A stretch of 64,000 bases of DNA, from positions 3,336,949 to 3,400,948 of the forward strand of contig NZ_JAFMZZ010000001.1 in the NCBI RefSeq assembly GCF_017356245.1. The letters run 5' to 3'. This document shows, piece by piece, positions 10,027-23,216 of this stretch. The notes under the pieces were generated by a model that was given only the letters and a program-made list of their open reading frames with translations, searched no databases and had not been told where the DNA came from. Numbering within the stretch: position 1 is the first letter of the stretch; the number at the start of each line of letters is the position of its first letter. The position numbers and the translations under genes were made by a program. Source of the DNA: Bordetella petrii. Lineage in GTDB: Bacteria; Pseudomonadota; Gammaproteobacteria; Burkholderiales; Burkholderiaceae_B.

Positions 10027-10911
10027 ATGACGCAAACGACCGCCGTGCAGACCGGCACCGACGTACGCACCCCCTGGGGCGAGTTCTGGCGCAAGTTCCG
10101 CAAGCAGCACGTGGGCATGGGCGCCCTGGTATTCGTGCTGCTGCTGGTGCTGATCGCCGTGCTGGCGCCCTGGATCAGCCCCTACGACGCCGAGAACTAT
10201 TTCGACTACGACATGCTCAACACCGGGCCCTCGGCGGCCCACTGGTTCGGCGTCGACCCGCTGGGCCGCGACATCTTCAGCCGCATCCTGATGGGCGCGC
10301 GCATTTCGCTGGCGGCCGGCTTTCTGTCGGTGCTGCTGGGCGCGCTGGTGGGCTGCACGCTGGGCTTGCTGGCCGGCTACTACGAAGGCTGGTGGGACCG
10401 CATCACCATGCGCATTTCCGACGTGCTGTTCGCCTTCCCGGGCATCCTGCTGGCGCTGGGCGTGGTGGCCATCCTGGGCAGCAGCATGACCAACGTGGTG
10501 GTGGCGGTGTCGGTGTTCAGCGTGCCGGCCTTCGCGCGCCTGGTGCGCGGCAATACGCTGGCCCTGAAGCACCTGACCTACATCGAGGCCACCAAGAGCA
10601 TCGGCGCGTCCGACCGGACCATCCTGCTGCGGCATATCCTGCCCGGCACGATCTCTTCCATCGTGGTGTATTTCACCATGCGCGTGGGCACGTCCATCAT
10701 CACGGCGGCCAGCCTGTCGTTCCTGGGCATGGGCGCGCAGCCGCCCACGCCCGAATGGGGCGCCATGCTGAACGAGGCGCGCGCCGACATGGTCAATGCG
10801 CCGCACGTGGCGCTGTTTCCCAGCCTGGCCATTTTCCTGACCGTGCTGGCCTTCAATCTGCTGGGCGACGCCTTGCGCGATGCCCTGGATCCCAAGATAG
10901 ACCGCCTGTAG
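10027..10911 (+). CDS. ABC transporter permease (GsiD/DppC type)
   Basis: A 294-residue permease with motif [18 protein letters not shown] after the first membrane helix and a coupling loop [20 protein letters not shown]. The C-terminus [18 protein letters not shown] is typical of this family. A GAGG ribosome site overlaps the end of the previous gene. The P1 peptidase gene starts 9 bp after its stop, which ties uptake to intracellular peptide cleavage. Confidence 0.92.
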   Translation: MTQTTAVQTGTDVRTPWGEFWRKFRKQHVGMGALVFVLLLVLIAVLAPWISPYDAENYFDYDMLNTGPSAAHWFGVDPLGRDIFSRILMGARISLAAGFLSVLLGALVGCTLGLLAGYYEGWWDRITMRISDVLFAFPGILLALGVVAILGSSMTNVVVAVSVFSVPAFARLVRGNTLALKHLTYIEATKSIGASDRTILLRHILPGTISSIVVYFTMRVGTSIITAASLSFLGMGAQPPTPEWGAMLNEARADMVNAPHVALFPSLAIFLTVLAFNLLGDALRDALDPKIDRL

Positions 10912-10920
10912 TCTGCGCCG

Positions 10921-12000
10921 ATGGATACCCATTCGATTCTTCCCCGCATCGGCGCGCTGCCGGCGGGGCCGCTGGACGCCATCAGCGACGTGCACGGCGT
11001 TACGGTGGGGCACCACACCCTGTCCCGGGGCTCGCTGCAGACCGGCGTCACCGTGGTGCGCCCGCATGCCGGCGACACCTACCGCGACAAAGTGCCGGCG
11101 GCCGCGGCGGTGCTCAACGGCTTCGGCAAAAGCGTCGGGCTGGTCCAGGTGCGCGAACTGGGCGTGCTGGAAACCCCGCTGGCCCTGACCAATACGTTCG
11201 GCGTGGGCGCGGTGGCCAATGCGCAGATCCGCGCCGCCGTGGCCGGCAACCCCGCCATCGGACGCGAATGGCCCACTGTCAATCCGCTGGTGTTCGAATG
11301 CAATGACGGCTACCTGAACGACATCCAGGCGCTGGCCGTGCAAGAAGCGCATTATGCGCAGGCCCTGGCCGCCGCCGATGCCCGCTTCGCGCAGGGTTCG
11401 GTGGGGGCGGGGCGCGGCATGTCGTCGTTCTCGCTCAAAGGCGGCATCGGCTCGGCATCGCGCATCGCCGGCATCCAGCCGGGCCTGCGCCATACCGTGG
11501 GTGCGCTGGTGCTGGCGAATTTCGGCCGCCTGCCCAGCCTGACCATTGCCGGCCGGCCGTTCGGCCGCGAACTGGCCCGCCAGCAAGACCAGAGCCAGGC
11601 CGCCGAGGCGGCGCGCCCCGAGCAGGGCTCGATCATCCTGCTGCTGGCCACCGACGCGCCGCTCGATGCCCGCCAGCTGCGCCGCCTGGCGCTGCGGGCC
11701 GGCGCCGGCCTGGCGCGCACCGGATCGGTGTTCGGCCACGGCAGCGGCGACATCGCCCTGGCGTTTTCCACGGCCTACACCATTCCCCATCTGGCCGAGC
11801 GCGGCATGCCGGCCGTGGCGCTGCTGCACGAGACCCGCATCGATCCGCTGTTCGAAGCCGCGGCCGAGGCGGCCGAACAGGCCATCGTGGCGGCGCTGTG
11901 GCATGCCGAATCGGTCAGCGGCCGCGACGGCCACCGCCGCATCTGCATCCGCGAAGCCGCGCCCCGCTGGCGCGAATGGCTGGCGCGCACTGAACTGTAG
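10921..12000 (+). CDS. P1-family peptidase (DmpA/BapA-type aminopeptidase)
   Basis: A 359-residue member of the P1 (DmpA) family, self-cleaving N-terminal-nucleophile aminopeptidases that release D-amino acids, beta-amino acids or ordinary N-terminal residues. The family start (AISDVHGVTVGHHTL) and the segment GSVGAGRGMSSFSLKGGIGS followed by ASR are visible; the Ser in GGIGSASR lies where family members cleave and form the nucleophile. No signal peptide is seen, so it is probably cytoplasmic and acts on imported peptides. Which of the family's substrates it takes cannot be told from sequence. Confidence 0.88.
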   Translation: MDTHSILPRIGALPAGPLDAISDVHGVTVGHHTLSRGSLQTGVTVVRPHAGDTYRDKVPAAAAVLNGFGKSVGLVQVRELGVLETPLALTNTFGVGAVANAQIRAAVAGNPAIGREWPTVNPLVFECNDGYLNDIQALAVQEAHYAQALAAADARFAQGSVGAGRGMSSFSLKGGIGSASRIAGIQPGLRHTVGALVLANFGRLPSLTIAGRPFGRELARQQDQSQAAEAARPEQGSIILLLATDAPLDARQLRRLALRAGAGLARTGSVFGHGSGDIALAFSTAYTIPHLAERGMPAVALLHETRIDPLFEAAAEAAEQAIVAALWHAESVSGRDGHRRICIREAAPRWREWLARTEL

Positions 12001-12041
12001 GCGGCCCGGCAGGCGGCCGCCGCAACCCTGGTGACACACTC

Positions 12042-12860
12042 ATGAAGATCCTGATTTCCACTGACATCGAGGGCGTGGCCGGCGTGTTCCATGCCGAGCA
12101 GGTCCGGGCCGGCAACGGCGAGTACGAGCGGGCCCGCGCCTGGATGACCGGCGAGGCCAACGCCGCCATCCAGGGCGCCTTCGCCGGTGGCGCCGATGAA
12201 GTCCTGGTCAACGATTCGCACGGCGGCTTCCGCAACCTGCTGCCCGACGCGTTGGACCCGCGCGCCCGCCTGGTGCTGGGCAAGCCGCGCTACCTGGGCA
12301 TGATGGGCGGCCTGGAAGAACCCTGCGACGCGGTCTGCCTGATCGGCTACCACGCGCGCTCGCAGGCGCGCGGCATCCTGGCCCACACGATCAACAGCTT
12401 TGCCTTCGCGCGCGTGTTCATCAACGGCGCCGAGCTGGGCGAGGCGGGGCTGTATGGGGCGCTGGCCGGCGAGCTCGGCGTGCCGGTCATCCTGGCCAGC
12501 GGCGATGATGTCTTCATTGCCGAGACCCGTCCGCTGTTTCCCCATGCGCAGTGGGTGCAGACCAAGGTGGCGCACGGGCAGGGCAGCGGGGCCACGCTGT
12601 CGCCGGCCGCCGCCCGCCAGGCCATCGCCGCCGCGGCCGAGGCCGCGGTGCGCGGCGCCGCCGGCGCGGTTCCCTTGCGCATCGCCGCGCCTATAGAATG
12701 CCGGTTGCAGACCCAGAGTTCGGCGCTGGCCGACCTGTTCTGCATGTGGCCCACGCTCGAACGCGTGGACGGCGTGACCCTGCGCTTTGCCGTAGACAGC
12801 ATGCAGGCCGCCATCCGCACGCTCAACAGCCTGTCGGCCATGTCATCCATGCTGCGCTAA
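12042..12860 (+). CDS. M55-family D-aminopeptidase (DppA-like)
   Basis: A 272-residue zinc peptidase of family M55, whose founding member DppA of Bacillus is a D-aminopeptidase acting on D-Ala peptides. The metal ligands of the family are visible: D8 and E10 in STDIEG, H60 in VNDSHGG and H104 in IGYHARS, with a Glu near residue 134. It lacks a signal peptide. Its position after peptide permeases and the P1 peptidase implies breakdown of imported D-residue peptides, such as cell-wall fragments. Family is firm; physiological substrate is inferred. Confidence 0.9.
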   Translation: MKILISTDIEGVAGVFHAEQVRAGNGEYERARAWMTGEANAAIQGAFAGGADEVLVNDSHGGFRNLLPDALDPRARLVLGKPRYLGMMGGLEEPCDAVCLIGYHARSQARGILAHTINSFAFARVFINGAELGEAGLYGALAGELGVPVILASGDDVFIAETRPLFPHAQWVQTKVAHGQGSGATLSPAAARQAIAAAAEAAVRGAAGAVPLRIAAPIECRLQTQSSALADLFCMWPTLERVDGVTLRFAVDSMQAAIRTLNSLSAMSSMLR

Positions 12861-12868
12861 GGATACTC

Positions 12869-14671
12869 ATGCCCCCCACCGATACCCGCATCGCCCAGCT
12901 GCGGCAGGCCATGCGCCGCCGCGGCCTGGACGCCTGCATCGTCCCGTCCGCCGACCCGCACCTGTCCGAATACCTGCCCGCCCGCTGGCAGGGCCGCCAG
13001 TGGCTCAGCGGCTTCACCGGCTCGGTGGGCACCCTGGTGGTCACCGCCGACTTCGCCGGCCTGTGGGTCGACAGCCGCTATTGGGTGCAGGCCGAGGCCC
13101 AGCTGGCCGGTACCTGCGTGCAGCTGATGAAAATCGCCGCGGCCAACACGCCGGGCCATATCGACTGGCTGGCGGCGCACATGCAGGCCGGGCAGCGAGT
13201 GGGCGTGGACGGCCAGGTGCTGGGACTGGCCGCCTTCCGGGCGCTGTCGGCAGCCCTGGCGCCGGCCGGGGCCAGCCTGGACATCCAGGCCGACCCGCTG
13301 TCCGAGATCTGGCCCGACCGCCCGGGCCTGCCCGACGCGCCCGTGTACGCGCATGAACCGCCCTACGCCTGCGCCTCGCGGGCCGACAAGCTGGCCCAGC
13401 TGCGCCAGGCCATGCGGGCGCACGGCGCCGACGTGCACCTGGTGTCCACCCTGGACGACATCGCCTGGCTGTTCAACCTGCGCGGCGCCGATGTGTCGTA
13501 CAACCCGGTGTTCCTGGCGCACGCCCTGGTCGGCTCCGACCATGCCACGCTGTTCGTGGCCGACGGCAAAATAGGCGCCGCCCTGCGCGCGGCCCTGGCG
13601 GCCGATGGCGTCGACGTGGCGCCCTACGGGCTGGCCGCCGAGGCCCTGGGCTCGCTCGAACGCGACCAGACCCTGTTGATCGACCCGGCCCGCGTCACCT
13701 GCGGGGTGTTCCACGCCATGGATCCGTCGGTGCCGCGCGTCGAGGCCATCAATCCCAGCACGCTGTTCAAGTCGCGCAAGTCCGAGGCCGAGCTGGCCCA
13801 TGTGCGCCAGACCATGGCGCACGACGGCGCCGCGCTGTGCGAATTCTTCGCCTGGTTCGAAGACGCCCTGGGCCGCGACACCGTCACCGAGCTGACCATC
13901 GACGAGCAGATCACGGCGGCGCGCGCGCGCCGCCCCGGCTATGTGTGCCCCAGCTTCGCCACCATCGCCGGCTTCAACGCCAATGGCGCCATGCCGCACT
14001 ACCGGGCCACCGCCGAATCGCACGCCGTCATCGAAGGCGACGGGCTGCTGCTGATCGATTCCGGCGGCCAGTACCTGGGCGGCACCACCGACATCACCCG
14101 CGTGGTGGCCGTCGGCCGGCCCAGCGCCGACCAGAAGGTCGATTTCACGCTGGTACTCAAGGGCATGATTGCGCTGTCGCGCGCCGCCTTCCCGCGCGGC
14201 ACGCCGTCGCCCATGCTCGACGCCATCGCCCGCGCGCCCATCTGGCAGGGCGGGGCCGAATACGGCCACGGCACCGGCCACGGGGTGGGGTATTTCCTGA
14301 ACGTGCACGAAGGGCCGCAGGTCATTTCCTACCGGGCGGCGCCCGGCCCCCACACGGCCATGGAGCCGGGCATGATCACCTCGAACGAGCCCGGCATCTA
14401 CCGCCCCGGGCGCTGGGGCGTGCGCATCGAGAACCTGGTGGCCAACCGCAGCTGGCTCGAGGGCGAACTGGGCGAGTTCCTGTGCTTCGAAACCCTGACC
14501 CTGTGCCCCATCGACACCCGCTGCATCGACGCCTCGCTGCTGCGGCCCGACGAGGCCGCCTGGCTGGACGACTACCATCGGACGGTCCGGGAACGGCTGT
14601 CGGGATTGGTGTCCGGGCGGGCGCTCGAGTGGCTACAGGAGAGGACGCGGCCGCTGCTGGGGGCTGAGTAG
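12869..14671 (+). CDS. M24B aminopeptidase P family protein (Xaa-Pro aminopeptidase)
   Basis: A 600-residue creatinase/aminopeptidase P homologue. It has two creatinase-like N-terminal domains (residues about 1-310) and a pita-bread C-terminal metallopeptidase domain. Metal-binding residues appear in LLIDSGGQYLGGTTDITRVV, GHGTGHGVGYFLNVHEGP, ITSNEPGIY and VRIENLV. The length and three-domain plan match the long, eukaryote-like aminopeptidase P class. It removes an N-terminal residue preceding proline. It starts 8 bp after the M55 gene and ends the peptide island. Confidence 0.9.
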   Translation: MPPTDTRIAQLRQAMRRRGLDACIVPSADPHLSEYLPARWQGRQWLSGFTGSVGTLVVTADFAGLWVDSRYWVQAEAQLAGTCVQLMKIAAANTPGHIDWLAAHMQAGQRVGVDGQVLGLAAFRALSAALAPAGASLDIQADPLSEIWPDRPGLPDAPVYAHEPPYACASRADKLAQLRQAMRAHGADVHLVSTLDDIAWLFNLRGADVSYNPVFLAHALVGSDHATLFVADGKIGAALRAALAADGVDVAPYGLAAEALGSLERDQTLLIDPARVTCGVFHAMDPSVPRVEAINPSTLFKSRKSEAELAHVRQTMAHDGAALCEFFAWFEDALGRDTVTELTIDEQITAARARRPGYVCPSFATIAGFNANGAMPHYRATAESHAVIEGDGLLLIDSGGQYLGGTTDITRVVAVGRPSADQKVDFTLVLKGMIALSRAAFPRGTPSPMLDAIARAPIWQGGAEYGHGTGHGVGYFLNVHEGPQVISYRAAPGPHTAMEPGMITSNEPGIYRPGRWGVRIENLVANRSWLEGELGEFLCFETLTLCPIDTRCIDASLLRPDEAAWLDDYHRTVRERLSGLVSGRALEWLQERTRPLLGAE

Positions 14672-14845
14672 GGTTCTTGTGGCGCCGCGGCGCCCACGCC
14701 AGCCCGCCACGACTCGCCCCGGCCGGCCCGGACGCCAGAAGAACGAAAGAAAACCAACAGGCATCCAACCCGGCCCCCAACGGCAGCCCCGCACTGTTAC
14801 CAGATCGGGCCTCAGGGAAAACCCCTGATCGGCCGAACGCCCGGC

Positions 14846-18734
<3,889 letters not shown>

Positions 18735-18742
18735 CCACGCCG

Positions 18743-18763
18743 GCCGGGCGCGGCGCGCCCGGC
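18743..18763 (+). other. GC-rich hairpin after eno
   Basis: A 9-bp perfect stem (GCCGGGCGC with GCGCCCGGC) and a 3-nt loop directly follow eno. No T-run follows, so it may stabilise the eno message or weakly attenuate ftsB rather than stop transcription. Confidence 0.5.
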
Positions 18764-18800
18764 CCTTGCGGTTGGCCGCAATCGTTCAGGGTGTTCGCAT

Positions 18801-19136
18801 ATGCGCCTGTTGTTCCTGGTGCTGCTCGTCTTGCTGGGCCTGATCCAGTATCCGCTCTGGCTGGGCAAGGGCGGCTGGTTCAAAGTATGGGACCTGCAGC
18901 GCCAGGTGGCCGCGCAACACGAAACCAATGATGGCCTGCGCGCGCGCAACGCGGCGCTCGAGGCCGAAGTGCGCGACCTCGCCACCGGCGTGGGCGCCAT
19001 CGAAGAGCGGGCCCGCAGCGAACTGGGCATGATGCGCGAAGGCGAAGTCTTCGTGCAGATCGTGCCGCCCGGCACGCCCGTGCCCCAGCCGGCGCCCGGC
19101 GCCACCAGCCAGCCGGCCGCGCCGCCGCGCCGCTGA
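18801..19136 (+). CDS. ftsB: Cell division protein FtsB
   Basis: A 111-residue bitopic membrane protein of the divisome FtsQ-FtsL-FtsB complex. Residues 1-20 are a single transmembrane helix ([20 protein letters not shown]), then [12 protein letters not shown], and a coiled coil follows from about residue 30 to 75. The C-terminal [17 protein letters not shown] is the family signature, followed by a proline-rich tail. Its position after eno is the conserved one. Confidence 0.95.
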   Translation: MRLLFLVLLVLLGLIQYPLWLGKGGWFKVWDLQRQVAAQHETNDGLRARNAALEAEVRDLATGVGAIEERARSELGMMREGEVFVQIVPPGTPVPQPAPGATSQPAAPPRR

Positions 19137-19149
19137 GCCGGGGCGGTTT

Positions 19150-19851
19150 TCACGGCCCGTCGCGGGCGCAATCCCAGGTTCCGTACACCACCGGCCCTTG
19201 CCGCGCGGCGGGCGGCGCATGCCAGTCCACCGGGTGCGACTGCATCTCGATGCGAAGTTCCAGCCGCAGGGCCAGCAGCCCGCGCTGCAGGGCGCGTTGC
19301 GCGCAAGTGCCGGCGGGGCGCCCTGCCTGCCGCAGCAGCGCGCGGGTCAGGGGCGCCAGCGGCCGGTGCAGGGCGGTCAGGCGCAGGTGCAGGGTATTGG
19401 CATCGAAAATCGTCGGCCCGCCGGTCGCCGCGCCGCGCGCCGCGTGCTGCTCGGCCTGGTAATCGTTGCTGACGGCGCGGCGGCCGGCGGCGCCTGGCAC
19501 GGCCAGGCCAGAGCGGGCATGGGCCTGGAACGCCGCGGCGCCGGGCTGCAGCACCTCGATGCGCCAGGGCGCCATGCCCGCCGCGCCGCCGTCCACGGGC
19601 GCGTGGCGCGGCCGCAGGGCCTGTTCAAACGCGTGGGCGATGGCCGCGGGCCGGCCGTGCTGCGTGGCGCCGGCGCGGGCGGCATCGACCAGGGCCACGT
19701 AGGCCCGCTGCCGCGCCAGGTGCCAGTGCGCGGCTTCGGCCGCCAGCACGCCCAGCAGCAGCAGCGGCGGGGCGGCCAGGGCGAATTCAAGCAGGGTGGC
19801 GCCGCGGCTGCGGCGCGGCCGGCGCAAGCGGGGCGGAATGAAATGGCGCAT
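19150..19851 (-). CDS. TadE-like pilus-assembly domain protein (orphan)
   Basis: A 233-residue protein whose N-terminus, after a basic stretch, reads RGATLLEFALAAPPLLLLGV, the TadE/TadG-type prepilin-like motif with a Glu five residues into a hydrophobic helix. The rest is a predicted extracytoplasmic domain with no recognised motif. Tad proteins normally work with a secretion ATPase and membrane platform, none of which is in this window, so its partner genes must be elsewhere or absent. The ATG at 19851 was chosen because the motif begins shortly after it. Its end nearly meets that of ftsB. Confidence 0.65.
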   Translation of the reverse strand: MRHFIPPRLRRPRRSRGATLLEFALAAPPLLLLGVLAAEAAHWHLARQRAYVALVDAARAGATQHGRPAAIAHAFEQALRPRHAPVDGGAAGMAPWRIEVLQPGAAAFQAHARSGLAVPGAAGRRAVSNDYQAEQHAARGAATGGPTIFDANTLHLRLTALHRPLAPLTRALLRQAGRPAGTCAQRALQRGLLALRLELRIEMQSHPVDWHAPPAARQGPVVYGTWDCARDGP

Positions 19852-19852
19852 G

Positions 19853-19880
19853 GCCGGCAGTGTGCCCGCCGCCTGCCGGC
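19853..19880 (-). other. Hairpin between hslO and the TadE-like gene
   Basis: Arms GCCGGCAG and CTGCCGGC form an 8-bp perfect stem immediately upstream of the TadE-like ATG. There is no T-run. It could end hslO transcripts or occlude the translation start of the TadE-like gene. Confidence 0.4.
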
Positions 19881-19918
19881 CCCGTCGATTGTGGCAACTA
19901 CCCTGGGGCGCCGATGTC

Positions 19919-20836
19919 CTAGTGGACGGTGGGCGGGTCCTGTTCGGGCATCGGCCGGGCCGGGGCAAACAGCCCCGAGCAGTCGACCGCGTCGAACTCA
20001 TACGGCTTGCCGCAGAAATCACAGGTAACGCGCACCTTGCCCTGCTCGGCCAGGATGTCTTCGACTTCGCGTTCGCCCAGGGTGCGCAGCATGGAAGATA
20101 CGCGCTCGCGCGTGCATGGGCAGTGCCAGCGCACCGGGCTGGGCTCGAAGGCGATCAGGGTTTCTTCCCAGTACAGCCGGTGGATCAGCGTGTCGATATC
20201 GGTGCGCACCAGTTCGTCGGGCTCGAGCGTGTCGGCCAGCACGATGGCGCGCGCAAGCGTGTCGGCGCTGCTTTCGGCGCGCGCCGCGCCGCCCTGGTCG
20301 GGCAGGCGCTGCACCAGCAGGCCGGCCGCGTACTGTGTGTCGGCCTGCAGCCACAGGCGGGTATCGAGCTGCTCGGACGCCTTCATGTAGTGCTGCAGGG
20401 CCTGCGCCACGGTGTCGCCTTCCAGGGGCACGATGCCCTGGTAGGTTTGCTGGCCCGGCACCTTGCGGCGCGGGTCCAGCACCACGATGAAGCGGCCCTG
20501 GCCGTCGGCATTGAGCAGGCTCTGCATGTCGCCGTCGGCGGGCACTTCGTGGCCCTCGCGTATTTTCACGGTGGCGCGCAGGCTCAGGTCCGACTGGCAT
20601 TCGACCACCACCAGCGCGATCGGGCCGCTGCCCTGGATCTGCAGCAGCAGCGAGCCTTCGAACTTGATATTGGCCGCCAGCAGCGCCGCCGCCGCCATCA
20701 GTTCGCCCAGCAGGCGCTGGACGGCGGGCGGGTACTGGTGGTTTTCCTGGGCGGCCTGCCAGGTATCGTGCAGCCGTACGGCCTGGACCCGCACCGAGCG
20801 GTCTTCGAACAGGTATTTCTTGAGTTGATCGGTCAT
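19919..20836 (-). CDS. hslO: Redox-regulated chaperone Hsp33
   Basis: A 305-residue Hsp33, a holdase chaperone activated by oxidation. The C-terminal zinc-binding switch has CPC (in WHCPCTRERV) and CDFC (in VTCDFCGKPYEFD), the four Cys that release zinc on oxidation. The N-terminal core begins MTDQLKKYLFEDRSVRVQAV, typical of the family. It is cytoplasmic. It reads on the minus strand, in line with the gamma-carbonic-anhydrase gene upstream. Confidence 0.96.
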   Translation of the reverse strand: MTDQLKKYLFEDRSVRVQAVRLHDTWQAAQENHQYPPAVQRLLGELMAAAALLAANIKFEGSLLLQIQGSGPIALVVVECQSDLSLRATVKIREGHEVPADGDMQSLLNADGQGRFIVVLDPRRKVPGQQTYQGIVPLEGDTVAQALQHYMKASEQLDTRLWLQADTQYAAGLLVQRLPDQGGAARAESSADTLARAIVLADTLEPDELVRTDIDTLIHRLYWEETLIAFEPSPVRWHCPCTRERVSSMLRTLGEREVEDILAEQGKVRVTCDFCGKPYEFDAVDCSGLFAPARPMPEQDPPTVH

Positions 20837-20871
20837 GGGGGAATGTTAGCCGATCGCCTGGCCCCGCCGCT

Positions 20872-21393
20872 TCAGCCGATGCGCTTGAGCGCCCGTTTGT
20901 AGTGCTGCGCGCGCGTTTCGTAGTGGCGCGTGTTCTTGTGCATGGTGGCGATTTCTTCGGCCGTGAGCTCGCGCACCACCTTGCCGATGCCGATGACCAG
21001 CGAATTGTCGGGGATCACCCGGCCCTCGGGAACGATGGCGCCCGCGCCCACCAGGCAATTGCGCCCCACCACGGCGTTGTTCAGCACGATGGCCTGCATG
21101 CCGATCAGGGCGCCTTCGTGGATGGTGCAGCCATGCAGCATGGCCTGGTGGCCCACGGTGACGCGCGGGCCCACGGTCAGGGGACAGCCTTCGTCGACGT
21201 GCAGCACGCTGGATTCCTGGATGTTGCTGCCGGCCTGGACGACGATGGGCGCGTTGTCGCCGCGGATGGACACATGCGACCAGATGCTGACGCCGGCCTG
21301 CAGGGTGACATCGCCAATGATGTCGGCGCTGTCGGCGACGTAGACGCTGGGATCGATGGCGGGCGTTTGTTCGTCGAGCTGGTAAATGGGCAT
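20872..21393 (-). CDS. Gamma-carbonic-anhydrase family protein (YrdA-like)
   Basis: A 173-residue left-handed beta-helix protein with repeated hexapeptides (for example GVSIWSHVSIRGDNAPIVVQ). The metal-ligand His residues of the family appear in VTVGHQAMLHGCTIHEGALI. Family members bind zinc or iron; many YrdA-type proteins have no proven carbonic anhydrase activity. The ATG at 21393 (MPIYQLDE) was chosen over an ATG at 21414 because homologues start here. It lies next to hslO. Confidence 0.9.
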   Translation of the reverse strand: MPIYQLDEQTPAIDPSVYVADSADIIGDVTLQAGVSIWSHVSIRGDNAPIVVQAGSNIQESSVLHVDEGCPLTVGPRVTVGHQAMLHGCTIHEGALIGMQAIVLNNAVVGRNCLVGAGAIVPEGRVIPDNSLVIGIGKVVRELTAEEIATMHKNTRHYETRAQHYKRALKRIG

Positions 21394-21414
21394 GCAGCGG
21401 TCTCCGGTATGCAA

Positions 21415-23079
21415 TCAGGCCTGGGCGGCCGCGGCCCGCGCTTCTTCGCGCTGGCGCAGCACCCTGCGCTGGATTTTACCGGTGGTGGTCATGGGCAGCT
21501 CGTCGATGAACTCGATTTCCTTCGGGTATTCATAGGGCGCCAGGCGGTCGCGCACGTGGTCCTGCAGGGCCTGGATGAGCTGGGCGCGGTCATGGCCGGC
21601 GTATTCGGGGGTCAGCACCACGTAAGCCTTGACCAGCGCGCCGCGCTCGGCGTCGGGCTTGGGCACTACTGCGGCATTGGCCACGGCATCGTGCCCCAGC
21701 AGGCAGTTTTCGATCTCGCCGGGGCCGATGCGGTAGCCGGCCGACTTGAACACGTCGTCGGCGCGGCCCGCGTACCACAGGTAGCCGTCGGCATCGATAC
21801 TGGCCAGATCGCCGGTGCGGCACCAGTCGCCGGTAAACTTGGCCTGGGTGGCGGCTTCGTTGCGCCAGTACCCCAGGAACAGGATGGGGTCGGGAAAGCC
21901 ATGGATATCGAGCCGGTTCAGGGCGATTTCACCGGTTTCGCCCGGCGCCACCGGGCGGCCCGCGTCGTCGATCACGGCCACCTGGTGGCCCGGATAGGGG
22001 CGCCCCATGCTGCCCGGCCGGGCCGGCCAGCGCAGGTGGCTGTTGCCCACCAGGTAATTCATTTCGGTCTGGCCGAACATTTCGTTGGGCGTGATGCCCA
22101 GCGCGGTCCGGCACCACGAAAACACCGTCTCGCCCACGCTTTCGCCGGCGCTCATGACCGAGCGCAGGGCCAGCCGGTAGCGGCCGGCCGGCTCGGGCAC
22201 GGCTTTCATCATCATCTTGAGCGCGGTCGGGAACAGGAAAGTGTTGGTGACCTGGTAGCGCTCCATCAGCTCGAAAGCCCGCTCGGGTGTGAAGCGCCCG
22301 CGCGTGCCCACGATAGGGTGGCCGAAATACAGGGTGGGCAGCAGGGCGTCCATCATGCCGCCGGTCCAGGCCCAGTCGGCCGGCGACCAGAACACATCGT
22401 TGGGCTTGGGAAACCAGTCTTGCGAGGCCACGAAGCCCGGCAGGTTGCCGATCAGCACGCTGTGGGGCAGCAGGGCGCCCTTGGGGGCGCCGGTGGTGCC
22501 CGAGGTATACAGCAGGATGGCCGGGTCGGACGAGCGCGTCGGCACCGGCTTGAATTCGCCGGGCTGGCGGGCCAGCAGGCTGCGCCAGGGCAGGACGCGC
22601 TCATCGGCGAAGCCGATGCCGATGATCTGGTGCAGGTTGGGGCAGCTGTCGCTGATGGCCAGCAGATTGGCGCTGGAGGCGTAGTCGACGATGGCCACCC
22701 GGGCGTCCGAGTCGCGCAGGCGGGTTTCCAGGGCCTCGGGGCCGAACAGCGACGACAGTGGCACCACCACGGCGCCGACGCTGTAGATGGCCATGTGCGC
22801 CACGGCGGTTTCCGGGCGTTGTCCCAAAACCACACCGATCCGGTCGCCGCGCTCGACGCCCATTTTCACCAAGCCATTGGCCAGCTGGTTGGCCGCCTCG
22901 GCCAGGCGCGCATAGGTCCAGACTTCGCGGTTGCCGGCTTCGTCTTCGTAATAGATGGCGATGCGGCGGGCGTCGGAACTGCTGGCCGCCCAGCGGTGGC
23001 AGCAGGCTTCCGCAATGTTGAATTGGGTCGGCACCAGCCAGCGGAATGATTGGTAGAGCGCGTGATATTGGTCGTTCAT
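21415..23079 (-). CDS. Acyl-CoA synthetase (AMP-forming)
   Basis: A 554-residue member of the ANL superfamily, close in pattern to acetyl/medium-chain acyl-CoA synthetases. It activates a carboxylic acid with ATP and CoA. Visible motifs are the ATP loop LLYTSGTTGAPKGALLPHS, the hinge GRADDVFKSAGYRIGPGEIE and the catalytic-lysine region TTGKIQRRVLR. The C-terminus is alanine-rich. The preferred acid cannot be read; a propionate or butyrate role would fit the methylcitrate genes nearby but is only a guess. Confidence 0.9.
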   Translation of the reverse strand: MNDQYHALYQSFRWLVPTQFNIAEACCHRWAASSSDARRIAIYYEDEAGNREVWTYARLAEAANQLANGLVKMGVERGDRIGVVLGQRPETAVAHMAIYSVGAVVVPLSSLFGPEALETRLRDSDARVAIVDYASSANLLAISDSCPNLHQIIGIGFADERVLPWRSLLARQPGEFKPVPTRSSDPAILLYTSGTTGAPKGALLPHSVLIGNLPGFVASQDWFPKPNDVFWSPADWAWTGGMMDALLPTLYFGHPIVGTRGRFTPERAFELMERYQVTNTFLFPTALKMMMKAVPEPAGRYRLALRSVMSAGESVGETVFSWCRTALGITPNEMFGQTEMNYLVGNSHLRWPARPGSMGRPYPGHQVAVIDDAGRPVAPGETGEIALNRLDIHGFPDPILFLGYWRNEAATQAKFTGDWCRTGDLASIDADGYLWYAGRADDVFKSAGYRIGPGEIENCLLGHDAVANAAVVPKPDAERGALVKAYVVLTPEYAGHDRAQLIQALQDHVRDRLAPYEYPKEIEFIDELPMTTTGKIQRRVLRQREEARAAAAQA

Positions 23080-23216
23080 GGCCCTATGTTGTAAGCGCGC
23101 CGGCGACTGTCCCCTGGGAATGCCGCCTGGGGCCGGGATGCCCCAAGTGCAAGCATGACCTAGAGGGCCGCGAACTGCAACATTCCCGTGCCGCTAACGG
23201 GGACGTATAAGGGTTT

